A stretch of DNA of 64,000 nucleotides from Amphibalanus amphitrite (taxonomy: Eukaryota > Arthropoda > Thecostraca > Balanomorpha > Balanidae), in the NCBI RefSeq assembly GCF_019059575.1, contig NW_024881538.1:558001-622000 (forward strand), in the 5' to 3' direction. The translations under genes and the position numbers were made by a program. The notes beneath the pieces were generated by a model. That model was not told the origin of the DNA. It worked only from the letters and a program-made list of their open reading frames with translations, and searched no databases. How positions within the stretch are numbered: the stretch's first letter is position 1; every line of letters starts with the position of its first letter. Below are positions 46,401-56,495 of this stretch, one piece after another.

Positions 46401-46809
46401 AGTGACTGTGGAGAACCTGAATCCCAATACTGTGCTGCTTCTTTCGTAATATGCGTTGACGATTATCGACTTTCATCTTTCATTATTCTGCGTTGGCTAG
46501 CATTGCTAATCTGTCGCATTTTCACATATTCATTCATGGTTCTGAGACTCTTTGGGGTAGTTGCTACGACGGTCAAATTCGGCCTTTGATGATTTGGCTG
46601 CTCAGTTGTTGGGGCACATTTGAGAACGCTGCTACATGTGTCCATCGTGTGAACCTGTAGTTCCGCCTGTGACCGCCAGGTGTGGAAACGTCGCCGCCAT
46701 TCTCGAGCTGGACGAGCATCTGCGACGAAACTTCACAATATTCGAGGCAGCACCAAAGGAAAGCCGCGGCGTGCCGTCCAAGACGCCTCAGCCTGACTAC
46801 TTCCTGTAG
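40296..46809 (+). CDS. PPP4C: protein phosphatase 4 catalytic subunit (PP4c), complete, six coding exons
   Basis: Joining 40296-40445, 40675-40827, 41260-41433, 42898-43032, 44059-44240 and 46680-46809 gives 924 nt, 307 codons plus stop, the usual PP4c length. All introns are GT-AG. PP4c is a Ser/Thr phosphatase of the PPP family acting with R2/R3 subunits in DNA repair, centrosome and signalling functions. Metal and catalytic residues fall at the standard positions: GDIHG with D54 and H56, GDFVDRG with D82, GNHE with N114 and H115, H164 in CVHGGLSP and H238 in ICRAHQ. The protein ends DYFL, the carboxymethylation tail of PP2A-like enzymes. The start fits the family's MCDTSDLD opening; TTTTCAG at 40281-40287 implies a 5'UTR intron just before it. 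No frameshift or stop is seen. Introns 3, 4 and 5 hold tandem repeats or transposons. Confidence 0.97.
40675..40827 (+). CDS. PPP4C: PPP4C coding exon 2
   Basis: Residues 51-101, from VCGDIHGQ to LLLLALK, phase 0 on both sides. Acceptor GGTTTACAG, donor GTAAGA. It carries the first two metal-binding motifs (D54, H56, D82). Intron 2 is 432 bp and ends in a C14 run. Confidence 0.95.
41260..41433 (+). CDS. PPP4C: PPP4C coding exon 3
   Basis: Residues 102-159, from VRYPDRIT to SAIIDGK, including RGNHES with N114 and H115. Acceptor CGTTTCCAG, donor GTAGAT. Phase 0 on both sides. Confidence 0.95.
41555..42240. repeat. about 170-bp tandem repeat in PPP4C intron 3, four copies
   Basis: The word GAGTGGGCAT recurs at about 41705, 41875, 42046 and 42209, giving periods of roughly 170, 171 and 163 bp. 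Each unit also has CTCAGCTGTT(C/T)T, GTGTGCTGAAT and TAGCTCGAGTTT. Divergence is moderate, so the array is not recent. Confidence 0.85.
42898..43032 (+). CDS. PPP4C: PPP4C coding exon 4
   Basis: Residues 160-204, from [10 protein letters not shown] (H164) to a D-P-D-D-M-Q end. The last two residues replace the family's usual Thr-Thr, a conservative loop position. Acceptor TTCTGCAG, donor GTCAGG, which is weaker than the others. Phase 0. Confidence 0.93.
43590..44058. repeat. tandem array of exon-5 5'-end copies in PPP4C intron 4
   Basis: Units starting at 43921 and 43990 repeat the acceptor and first 12-13 codons of exon 5 (which starts at 44059) at an exact 69-bp period. Each consists of (C/A)(G/T)CAG, GGCTGGGGGGTGAGTCCGCG, CGGCGCCGGCTACCTGT, then CTGTGACCTCCTCTGACCTC. 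A less perfect copy starts at 43848 (73-bp spacing, with an in-frame TAG as second codon). Still more diverged relatives are recognisable near 43770, 43700 and 43605. Divergence increases with distance from the real exon. Confidence 0.9.
44059..44240 (+). CDS. PPP4C: PPP4C coding exon 5
   Basis: Residues 205-264 plus two bases of codon 265. It begins [16 protein letters not shown] and includes H238 in ICRAHQ and the SAPNYCYR segment. Acceptor ACCCACAG; donor CG|GTGAGT. Its first bases contain an internal GGTGAGT that also looks like a donor. Upstream copies of its 5' end duplicate the acceptor. Confidence 0.95.
44345..46024. mobile_element. TTAA-family element in PPP4C intron 5 (copy I)
   Basis: The ends are TTAACCCTCGCCCTGGCAGG (44345 on) and the complement ending AGGGCGAGGTTTAA at 46024, with a single difference. 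A GTTGATGC/GCATCAACCCCCC inverted pair lies further in. This is the same end type as at 47708 and 54284. The interior holds AGGTCA/TGACCT words and a nested copy of the GCGAGCGA element (45006-45680). The element is spliced out with the intron and does not interrupt coding sequence. Confidence 0.8.
45006..45680 (-). mobile_element. GCGAGCGA/CACGTG repeat element, copy 2
   Basis: This is the reverse complement of 38645-39338 from CCAGTATAACGCC to CTCGCTCCGTAATTACG, with scattered substitutions. It carries the same GCACGTGC palindromes and a shorter (GGCC)n tract at 45598-45614. It lies inside the TTAA element of intron 5. Confidence 0.85.
46174..46396. repeat. 223-bp hairpin in PPP4C intron 5
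   Basis: The arms GGTACACTCGGGGGCAGATT, then GTTCCACCACTCCCTACCCA, then TCGGGCTCCCATGGCTCAG are inverted on the right with only one or two mismatches over about 60 bp. The loop is a CACTGGCAG repeat that continues the fold around AGCACTGCAGTGCT at about 46295. If transcribed with the intron it would give a single long double-stranded hairpin. It could be a miniature element; no target duplication is clear. Confidence 0.85.
46680..46809 (+). CDS. PPP4C: PPP4C coding exon 6 (terminal)
   Basis: The first base completes Arg265, then [18 protein letters not shown] to the QPDYFL end and a TAG at 46807-46809. Acceptor ACCGCCAG. The conserved Leu307 methylation residue is intact. An AATAAA at 47067 lies 258 bp after the stop. 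Confidence 0.95.
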
Positions 46810-47066
46810 ATACATGACGTTCCTTCTCCTCTCATCGCACTCATTTGTCGTCGGGACCGCGTTACACCGCCGTCCGCCGTCCGGCGCCGTCCTCTCTCCG
46901 GCACGCAGTGACCAGTGATAGTCTGCAGTGACCTGCAGTGACTCGGTGACCGCAGTGACCAGTGAGGACCAGACACCCGCCGTCGGGTCGCTGTCTAGCC
47001 CAGGTGCGCGCACAGGGCGCATGAGGCGGCGGCGGCCTCTCAACTGTGAGTAGTTTTACATGGTAC

Positions 47067-47072
47067 AATAAA
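47067..47072 (+). terminator. PPP4C: polyadenylation signal of PPP4C
   Basis: AATAAA is 258 bp after the PPP4C stop. The 3'UTR between them contains a run of GTGACC(A/T/G) words, as does the G/C-rich stretch before the AATAAA at 20427. Confidence 0.7.
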
Positions 47073-47707
47073 CAGATCATCACCGACCGTCTCTGTGCCT
47101 TTTTGAGGAGTGAGGGTGGGGCGGGTGGATGAATACCCACCGGGCTACAAGAATCAGCGAACATCTCCGTGCGGTAGCGGTACGGCATTGTGTGATGGGC
47201 GTTAGCTTACCTTCGCCACTGGGCTGCTGGCCGATGTGACTGCTTTATTTGTGTTACGACATCAACACTCATGCGGGTGGGTAGGTGGGTCCCAAGTGTT
47301 CCGACATTCGGGAAAAAATGTGGGTTAAAATGACGGTTTCTATTAACTCCATTCAACACCAAAGCATCAGAGCCGGTTCAACAGCGACTACATGATCATT
47401 GCAGCTTTAGTTTACATGATTGAATAGGTTTTAAACTGTTCCGAGCAAAAATTAAGCCACATTTACCACTTAACTCATTCTATGGCATTTCACGTATATG
47501 CAAACAGGTAAATCAGTGCCGTTCTTCCTTTACATGATTTACATTCGCTCGTTCTCACTGCAACTAAATATCGCTGAACACATATTTTCTCGCGGCTTTC
47601 CAGATGAAATACCTCCGGCTTGAGATGACGGACCACTAAATAAAAACACGGATAAATTGTCGGCTAGTCGCAACACCAAGCACTACATATTCCCGGCCCA
47701 GGGCACT
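47073..47707. other. unassigned sequence downstream of PPP4C
   Basis: No gene or element ends recognised. AT-rich DNA without long frames, ending at a TTAA-family element. Confidence 0.4.
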
Positions 47708-48750
47708 TTAACCCTCGCCGGACCTATTGGTTTTCTACATACGCGCCGGCCGAGGGGGGGGGGGCGGGTACGACCCCCCCCCCCTCGCCGTTTCGCCCCT
47801 GGTGGAGCTAGCGCGTCGCGGAAAAAACGAGCGTGTGCGCCGTTACGAGACGCAGAGATTGGTACCCGATTTTAAGGTCCAAGGTCAACCGGTGACCTCT
47901 GAGGTCAGGTCAAGTGCCCCAGGGTACGGTTCAGTTTTTGGTGAATAACTTCGCAAAAAACGGCCGCAGAGCCGCGATTTTGGCAGCATCGTGTTCGCCT
48001 CGCTCAGGCGCGTCGATTGATATACTTTTTGTCCGGGTCAGGTCAACTTGGGGTGTTGACCTCAGGTCAAGGTCAGGTCAGCACCCCCAGGTCACGAAGT
48101 TGGTCGAAAGAGGTCATGTCGCATATCATTCGATTCGGCAGGCCTTCCTGAGTCCATTGGTGCCTTTCCCGACTCGCTAGCTCAATTTGATCAAGAGTTA
48201 TTGACGAAAAACTAATTTGACCTTGATGACGTCATAAATGACGTAACGCAAGGTCAACATTGCAAAAATGACGCATCCAACCTTGCAAGAAGTGCATCAA
48301 ATCACGATTCTGTGTGCTTGAGATAGTTGGAGATCGTTCCCGGCGCCAGAATAGCAGTTTTCATTTTTCCCCATTGACTTATAATGGTGAGGTCACGAAA
48401 ATGACCTGACCTCATATGACCTTTAAGAAAAATCCGAGATATACAAGTTGTGGGACTCATAATGGATACTAGATCCTGCAAGTTTCATTTCCCTGTGACA
48501 TCTCCTCTGGCAGTGAGGGCGTTGTGAAGTTGCGACATCTGAAGACCGTGCAGAGGTTCACTTATGACGTCATAGGTCAGTGACCTGACCTGACCCAAAA
48601 ATGCGGTTGGTGTCAAAAGATCCGGCTTGGATCAAAGGTCAGGTATGCCAAGTTTCAGCTCTCTATCGCCAGCGTGTTCGAAGCTATCGCGAAAAAACCC
48701 TATGGGGGGGGGGCGGCACCCGCCCCCCCCCCTCGGCCGGCGAGGGTTAA
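47708..48750. mobile_element. TTAA-family element, copy A
   Basis: It starts TTAACCCTCGCCGG and ends CCGGCGAGGGTTAA. Each end carries a hairpin of a G run facing a C run: 47753-47792 around GCGGGTACGA, and 48703-48732 around GCGGCACCCG. The interior has GGTCAGGTCAAG-type words at 47880-47915, 48030-48085 and 48390-48420. It is nearly identical to copy B (54284-55320), which is in the opposite orientation. No transposase. TTAA flanks with CCC after them are the piggyBac-type signature. Confidence 0.88.
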
Positions 48751-51069
48751 GGTATTCTAGATTGAAGAACTGAGCTCAGCTCTGTTGAAGGCTGGCGTCT
48801 TGTCCGGAGTGTTCTGGGTGCTGGGTGATTGCCCGATATTCACCGACGGACGAACGGACGGATGTGTCTCGGCGCCGCCTGTCTGGGGCCCCTCCCCCTC
48901 CCCCGGGCTTCCGCTGCCAGCTTCCAGAAGGAACTGTATGATAAACCTCCCTCCCCCCCTCCCCCAGCCAGACAGCCAGAGGGAAACCATAGTTCGACTA
49001 ATATGTCCTGCTCACTGCTGAGCATTTTGTTCTTACGTATTGCCCCAATGACTGAAGTCTGATGACCTTTTGCATGCATGTTTTATTTCTACACTTATCC
49101 CAGTATTAAAATTCACTCGTTTAACATTTTTCCTGTCTGCTGGCGCTGCTGAGGGCTAGTAATGAATAATGCTTACCCTTCGGTTCCCGCCCCTCTCGCC
49201 TTCCGTCGCGTCGTTCAGTCACCTGTACGTATGTGCAGGACAAGAATACGCATCTTGTCTCATTCAGACTATCGCCCCGGTAGGGATGACAATCACACAG
49301 CACAGCTGGTCGGCACCACGAGTCAATTATGACTCGTTACCTAACCTACAGGCACTGGCTCATCGGGCCCAATCGGACCTATAGGTACTATACCGTTGTA
49401 TACAACGGTTACCGCGCGCAGCATGATAGCTTTCGCGAATCGGGACTTAGTTTGCAATAGTTAAAATGGTTTTGCCTCATACACACATTAATGCCGGGAT
49501 TCAACGTTCCGATTTTCAAGTTATCATCCACATAGGTACGTGTCATTAGAGCCACGTTAGCGCCACATAGTTCGTTCGAAGCCGACTGCCACAGGCCACT
49601 GTAATATGGTATGCGGGTCGGGGTCGCGCCGCGCCTGGTTAATATTCACCCAGCGGGGTGAGAGCGCTACGACCAAGTACCGAGCGGGTCCCATGCCGGC
49701 CGATTCGCCGCCAGCCGACACAAAACTTACACACCGACCCGCGACGGCGCGGCATTGAAATGGGCTCATTGCGGCGGCCGGCGGCGCACAGAGTCGTCAC
49801 CACGACCGTCATCCAGCCGGTACACACCGTGCAGAGATGCAGCTCAGGTAGTTTTACACGCGTACTATAACACTGCTACAACAACAGCAGCCAGACCGGG
49901 TCCTTTTTTACCTGGACCCGGTAAACCTTTTACCTTTTACCTGGACCCGGGTCCTCTACCTGGGACCTCTTTTCTTTCGTTTTGTCCCAAAGTTCGTACG
50001 CTGCCAAAGTTCTCGGATTGGTCATTCGTCTTGTGCATGCGCTCAGTCGATAAACCCATTGCCCAATTAATTCACTCATGTTGGTCGGCATATTTTGATT
50101 GACAGATACAAGTGCTGTGAACTTAGTTGCAACTCGGCTATCATCATCACTGTACAAAACCAGACCAAGTCACTCTGTAGGCGGAATGATGTAGAAGCGG
50201 TCTGGCGCCCAGAGAAGTGAGACAAGGATGCGGTGCAGTGGAGTACCTACGTCATGTTTCCGGTCACATGAGTGCAGAGAACATGTGCACTGTGGGCTGT
50301 GCACTGTGCAGAGTCAGTGCAACCCTAGCAGACTGCAGCCTGTCATGGGTTTTCCCGAGTGACTCCCCGTCCGCACGACAAGGAACAAAGGGAAGAGCTC
50401 GCTGCAAGATTTGGCCCGCACAGCGACCGCAGCGAGAGAGAAGGCCACGCAGTTGCGGAGTGGACGGTGAAGTATTCACAGCTCAACATAAAATGCGAGC
50501 ATACAATCTTTCTTAGCGTGTCTAGTGATATTTCTCTCAAATCAAGGTGAGTTTGTTGGGTTTAAAATACGTAACCTCAGCTAGAAGATGAAACGTTTTT
50601 TTTTTTTTTAACTAGTAAACTAGAAGTACGTACCTAAAGAGAAGTACATAAGGACGTGTTCATCACCGTAAAGTGCGTTTAACGATGTAGGTAATTATAC
50701 AGGTTATAGGTAGGTAATGTAGCCTGGGGCGAGTAGCTCAGGATAATTTATTTTGCTAAATAATTTTTGTCCCACATCACCTGAAAGGTGAAATTTTGTG
50801 CTCATTGCGTTCTCTGGACATTTTGCTTTAAATTTCGCTGCTCAAATTCATTCACTTATGATCGGATTCCCAGCTACGAAGTGATAAGCAACTACAAATG
50901 GGGCCTATTTCCCTACCCTCAGTGTTCGTGAAGTTAGCGTCAGCAACACCAACGAATGGATTCAGCATCGCTTCAAAAACTCTGGCCAGGTCAATTTGGG
51001 GACGGGAAACAGAAGCATCCCATTTATTTTGGCCTAGCTCCCCTTTTTCATCCTTTTACCTATCGCTCC
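48751..51069. other. mostly unassigned sequence
   Basis: No confident gene. A candidate first exon at 49760-49847 is listed separately. CCTGGACCCGG words recur at 49911-49940. C-rich tracts occur at 48890-48965. The remaining short frames overlap on both strands and show no domain. Confidence 0.35.
49760..49847 (+). CDS. possible first coding exon, unrecognised
   Basis: An ATG in good context (GAAATGG) opens MGSLRRPAAHRVVTTTVIQP and then V-H-T-V-Q-R-C-S-S up to CTCAG|GTAGTT, a plausible donor in phase 1. The Thr-rich TTTVIQP stretch looks protein-like, but 29 residues are too few to assign. No matching downstream exon was found. Splicing it to the acceptor at 58079 would put the RING gene out of frame, so it is not that gene's coding start. 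Confidence 0.2.
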
Positions 51070-51610
51070 TTAACCCGCGCATGACTAGGGGGGGGGGGGG
51101 GCTCTACATAGCCCTCCCTCCCGTTTTTCGGCAATATCTTATGAACCAATTCACGGATCAAAACGAAACTTGCAGCACCTTCAGCGGCATCAATTTGACA
51201 CCTTGTGTTTAAATTTCAACTTTCTAGCTACCATGGTTTGGCCGGAAATGACGTCAGAGTGACGTCATGTTGGCCGATTTTGATGCAAAATATTGAATTA
51301 CGGCAAACGCTCTCAAGAGCTTAGTTTTAAAGCTAGATCCAATTTCTTTGCATCAGTGGACTAACAATACACGTAGCTATCATACTGCTATCCCGAATTT
51401 TCGAAATTTTGAAATTTTGAAAAATATGTTTTTACAATTACAAAAAAAAAAATATTTTGATTTTTTTTTAAGAACTTTTTGATTTTTCGCAAGACCGGAA
51501 TGGATGTGATAGAACACACACTAATGAACTACACTAGCAAGTTTTAGCCCAATATCTTAAAAAATAGCCAAGTTATTTGCATTATTGTCAAAATTTTACA
51601 ATTATATGTT

Positions 51611-52086
51611 TTAAAGGGACCCTCCCACCTTAACATTAGTTTTGAGTTGAGATAGCCAAATTGGTGGCCATGGCCTGAAAATACCGGTTTGGGCATTCAC
51701 AACATCGAAAAATGCTTTAATTCGGAGATATGGAATTTCAAACTTGCAGTTTTCGGATTCTAAGGGGCTAATGCATTGGTATGCCCCCTTAGAATTTGTG
51801 ACGTCAGCGGAGATCTAACGATTTTTAAATCTTTTACTAAAACGTTTGGCAGCACGCGGTGGTATATGCTGCTTTGCGCGCAACAAATGCCGCACTTTCA
51901 AATAAAGTCGCTAGGAACAGCGGAGATCCCAAAAAGTAAACAAAAGTAAAAGTCTAATATCTTGAAAACCGGTGAATATTTTTCGATGAAATTTGGTAGA
52001 TATTCATTTTTGCTCTTTCTGAACCGAGCGACATCACTTTCATGCCAATTCATTAACTTTTTTTGAAGGTGGGAGGATCCCTTTAA
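51611..52086 (+). mobile_element. AGGGACCCTCCCACC element, copy 1
   Basis: It starts TTAAAGGGACCCTCCCACCT and ends AGGTGGGAGGATCCCTTTAA, near-perfect inverted ends with one mismatch. TTAA (or TA) stands at each side. A second copy, inverted, lies at 60626-61122 with most of the sequence conserved, for example GCCAAATTGGTGGCCATGGC. No coding capacity. Confidence 0.88.
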
Positions 52087-52127
52087 TAAGGTGGCGAAGT
52101 ACTAGAATGAGCAGCATGATTGAATAT

Positions 52128-53143
52128 CGTAGAAGAATAACCGTATGCTCACTATCTTTTAACAATCCAAAATTAGCCTAAAATGAATGAATATATTTCG
52201 GATTCTACAGACGTGTAACACCAGCAGAGACAGAAAAATAGCAGAGTCACTGTGGATAAGGACATACCGAGTTTACCGACCAGCCCTAAACACCAACATT
52301 GCATCTTGGGCAGTTCTGTGATTAGTGTGAACTGTTAGTCTGAAACGTGATAGATGTTGGGATTGGGATAGCCTCATGACTGGTTGATCTGCATGGCTTT
52401 TGAAATGCTTAGTTTGATGTTAAAAAAAAAATAATGCCGATGTTTAATGAATCATTGAATGGATGATTATATGGATGATTAAATGGAATACTGAATGGTT
52501 GATTGAATGGATGATTGAAAGGGTGATTGAATGGACGATCACAGGTATGATTGATTTAATGGTTGATTGGATGCCTGATTGGATGATAGAATGGTTGATT
52601 GGTTCATTGAATGGATGCTTGATTGTATGATAGAATGGTTGATTGAATGTTAGAATGGATGTTTGAAGGTTTATCGACTCCCTGACTGAATGCAATGGGT
52701 GTAACCAGTGGATTGAACAATTGGATGAATGGCTATATTGCTGGCTGGACAATCGATCTACTGAGTAGTTGGTTGTGTACACATTGCTTGTTTGTTGTAA
52801 TTATATTGTTTGTTTGTGAGATGACTAGAATAGTAATTCGTTGGGTCAAAGTGATCTCATACAGTTGTACAGATTCGGTTACGCTATCTTATGCCTGCCT
52901 GTTAATTTAGTCTTACATTGGTTAAAAGAGGCCGTGCTACTTATATGGCACGAGAATGTCATTAATATCCGTTGGTGGGATCAGTTAATTCGGCGTTTTT
53001 GTGACGTTCAATAATTTGTACATTTCTGTGCCTTGTATAGTTAACTTTTGAACTGAAGAAGGAACGTTTCCGAAATATATTCATTCATTTTAGGCTAATT
53101 TTGGATTGTTAAAAGATAGTGAGCATACGGTTATTCTTCTACG
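52128..53143. mobile_element. 1-kb element with 75-bp terminal inverted repeats
   Basis: The ends, CGTAGAAGAATAACCGTATG through AATATATTTCGGA, are inverted at 53069-53143 and appear identical. The interior contains a TGGATGATTGAATGGTTGAT minisatellite (52440-52690) that gives a spurious I-H-S-I-N-H-S frame on the minus strand. No transposase and no clear target duplication. Confidence 0.85.
52440..52690. repeat. GGATGATTGAAT minisatellite
   Basis: A degenerate array of TGATTGAATGGA words (period a multiple of 4), inside the 52128-53143 element. Confidence 0.85.
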
Positions 53144-53933
53144 AAATTATATATTTTTCAAAGCCATTTTTCAGCACGTTTTTGATATCGTACAGCATTA
53201 CAAATGGCACCATCGTGTTCCCGAGCTCAAACTGCATTTGATAGGCACCTTTTTGTTGAAAAATTTCATTTTCAAAATTTGAGCTTTTCTGACCTGAAAT
53301 TGACCTGACCTCCGGTAAGTTCAGCTGAAAATGACCTCAAATGACACAGACAGTATCATTTTCGAAATCTACGTGTAAAATGGACCATAAAACATGGGTC
53401 ACGTGACCGATACATGATAAATAATTTTCGTGACCTGAACTTGACCTGAAAAATTCAAAGTTAAAGTTCGGTACCCTCAGGGTATCTAAGGCATATATCA
53501 AGGAGTGCGTAAACTTAAAATGAGCCTGATCAGACTTGTCAGCCGGCGGCCAGAGCCTAAATTGTAAACAAGCAAAAATGCCGATAATTTTACTTTGACC
53601 TGACCTGTGACGTCATCAGTGACCTCGAGGTAAATGAAAATAGGTTTCGCTCGACAGTTTTTCCAGGGCTATCAAACACCGTTTGAATTTTGACGATCGG
53701 CCCAGTAGTTTCGGAGATAGGAGGGGGGCTCTGGAGAGCCCCCCCCCCTCAGTCACTCGGGTTATGGAAAATACTCCAGTCATGCGCGGGTTAAAGGATG
53801 GGGCGCGTCAACGGTGTCTCAAGGCTTCATCTGAGGGTCAAAATAATGGAGAGAAACGCTTCCTCGGGTCAATATCTGATCTCAGTCTCGGGTTCCAGAT
53901 GTGTGCTTTCTATCTCTTATCCCTTAACCCGCG

Positions 53934-56152
53934 CCCGGCTGGGGGTCCTGGATTTCCACGCCCTGCTGGGGGGGGGGGGTGTTTGAACACCCCCCCTTGT
54001 AACTCGGCTCCTGGGCCACGTAGCGATACGCGGAAGGCGGCGTTCGAAAGAGCGTCAAAAATAATGACGAAATCACTTCGGTCAATTTTTTGCTCAGGTC
54101 AAAGGTCAGGTCACCAGAGGTCATTGAAGGCAAAATTTCGCCGATTTCCAGGTCGAATGTCGAAAATTTCCAAGAAGCCAACGCATAACTCGGGAACCAA
54201 TAGAGCTACAGCGCTGCGGAAAAGCGCATTCGATAGCCCTATTAACGCCCTTTCTGAGTAATTCGCTCAGATTTGACCTAACGTTAACCCTCGCCGGCCG
54301 AGGGGGGGGCGGGTGCCGCCCCCCCATAGGGTTTTTTCGCGATAGCTCCGAACACGCTGGCGATAGAGAGCTGAAACTTGGCATACCTGACCTTTGATCC
54401 AAGCCGGATCTTTTGACACCAACCGCATTTTTGGGTCAGGTCAGGTCACTGACCTATGACGTCATAAGTGAACCTCTGCACGGTCTTCAGATGTCGCAAC
54501 TTCGCAACGCCCTCACTGCCAGAGGAAATGTCACAGGGAAATGAAACTTGCAGGATCTAGTATCCATTATGAGTCCCACAACTTGTATATCTCGGATTTT
54601 TCCTAAAGGTCATATGAGGTCAGGTCATTTTCGTGACCTCACCATTATAAGTCAATGGGGAAAAATTCAAACTGCTATTCTGGCGCCGGGAACGATCTCC
54701 AACTATCTCAAGCACACAGAATCGTGATTTGATGCACTCCTTGCAAGGTTAGATGCGCCACTTTTGCAATGTTGACCTTGCGTGACGTCATTTATGACGT
54801 CATCAAGGTCAAATTAGTTTTTCGTCAATAACTCTTGATCAAATTGAGCTAGCGAGTCGGGAAAGGCACCAATGGACTCATGAAGGCCTGCCGAATCGAA
54901 TGATATGCGACATGACCTCTTTCGACCAACTTCGTGACCTGGGGGTGCTGACCTGACCTTGACCTGAGGTCAAAACCCCAAGTTGACCTGACCCGGACAA
55001 AAGGTATATCATTCGACGCGCCTGAGCGAGGCGAACACAATGCTGCCAAAATCGGCGCTGTGCGGCCGTTTTTTGCGAAGTTATTCACCAAAAACTGAAC
55101 CGTACCCTGGGGCACTTGACCTGACCTCAGAGGTCACCGGTTGACCTAGGACCTTAAAATCGGGTACCAATCTCTGCGTCTCGTAACGGCGCACACGCTC
55201 GTTTTTTCCGCGACGCGCTAGCTCCACCAGGGGCGAAACGGCGAGGGGGGGGGGGTCGTACCCGCCCCCCCCCCTCGGCCGGCGCGTATGTAGAAAACCA
55301 ATAGGTCCGGCGAGGGTTAACGGTTTTGCCTGCAGGGGGCAAAAACTGCAAAAATAGCCGATTTTTTCGGAAACAGTTTTTCTGCAATAACTTTTTACCC
55401 AAGCCTTGTACGAGCTTACTTTTACCGGCATCGTGTTTCTCTCGTCAAGACGCATCGAATTAACTATAACTTGACCTTGAAAGGTTAACTTGAAAATTTG
55501 ACCTCAGGTCAAGGTCATGACCTGACCGGAAAGGGTCATGTTGCATATCAGTCGATCCGTATCGTCGAGCTGAACACATCTAAGGCGTTTTCATTGCTCT
55601 AGCATGCCTCTATCAAAAGTTATTTGCGAAAAACTGTTAGATACCATTCGTGACCTAAGATGACCTCAGGGCATAACCAAGGGTCACGGACACCATTTTC
55701 ATGTTCTGTGTGTCTAAACCACTTGTAATTCGGTGTTTGGGAGTGTTCATGATGTCTTTCGTCCAAAAGAGGAGCATTTCAATTTTCTCCCATTGACTTA
55801 TAATGGGGAGGTCGCAAAATTGACCTGACCTTAGGTCACCGATATCAAAATTCCGAGATATACATTTTATAGATACTGTTACCCTTATCAATCGTTGAAA
55901 GTTTCAAAGCGATCGGTCACTCGGTGTAGCTATGACAGACATTGAAACTTTTTATGAGGTGGGGTCACTTCAAGTGACCTGGTGACCTGACCTTGAATGA
56001 CCTTGGTCTGAAACTTTCACAACATGTGTAGAATTGATGTATGATAAGGTGTACCAAAAACGGCGGCGCTCCGCGCCGCCGTTTTTGAGATATTCGCAAA
56101 AAACCACAAGGGGGGTGTTCAAACACCCCCCCCCCAGCAGGGCGCGGGTTAA
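53934..56152. mobile_element. TTAA-family element, copy C, interrupted by copy B
   Basis: It starts TTAACCCGCGCCCGGCTG and ends GGGCGCGGGTTAA. G-run/C-run hairpins sit at both ends around TGTTTGAACA (53967-53997) and TGTTCAAACA (56111-56138). It is interrupted at 54284-55320 by another family member. Outside that insertion it aligns with copy D (26900-28082) from AACTCGGCTCCTGGGCCACG to the right hairpin. The interior has AGGTCA words such as GACCTCAGGTCAAGGTCATG. No transposase. Confidence 0.85.
54284..55320. mobile_element. TTAA-family element, copy B, nested in copy C
   Basis: It is nearly identical to copy A (47708-48750) and inverted relative to it. The insertion site in copy C is GTTAA at the left and TTAACGG at the right; copy D has GGTCAACGG at the matching position. 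This supports TTAA as the duplicated target. Its G-run/C-run hairpins are at 54301-54327 and 55243-55276. Confidence 0.88.
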
Positions 56153-56495
56153 TCGTCTCTTAAAAGACGGGGCGCGTCAAAAGTGCCTCAAGGCCTCTTC
56201 TTAGGTTCATAATAGCCGTTTTCACGAGGGGGTATCCGGCGAATGCACCTGATTTGACCAAATCTGCACCTAATTTATTTCACAATCACAGCAAATATCT
56301 TCATTTTATGAATTTATTTCAGTATTTTAATCGATGATGCTCTCTGATAATATGACAAAGCAGGCATATAAGCAATTAGTGCAACCCTAGCTGATAGCTG
56401 CTAAGAGACACACTGAACCTGATTTGACCAAATCTGCACCTAATCTGTACCAGATGTGCACCAAATGTGTACCAGATGGCCGTCGTGAAAACGTC

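Larger units (their letters stand above)
51070..53794. mobile_element. TTAA-family element, copy F, with two nested elements
   Basis: It starts TTAACCCGCGCATGAC and ends GTCATGCGCGGGTTAA, perfect inverted ends. Subterminal hairpins of a G run and C run lie at 51088-51124 and 53722-53752 (GGGGGGCTCT against AGAGCCCCCC). AGGTCA/TGACCT words are frequent at 53290-53630. Inside are a 476-bp TTAA-flanked element (51611-52086) and an element with 75-bp inverted ends (52128-53143). Confidence 0.85.
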
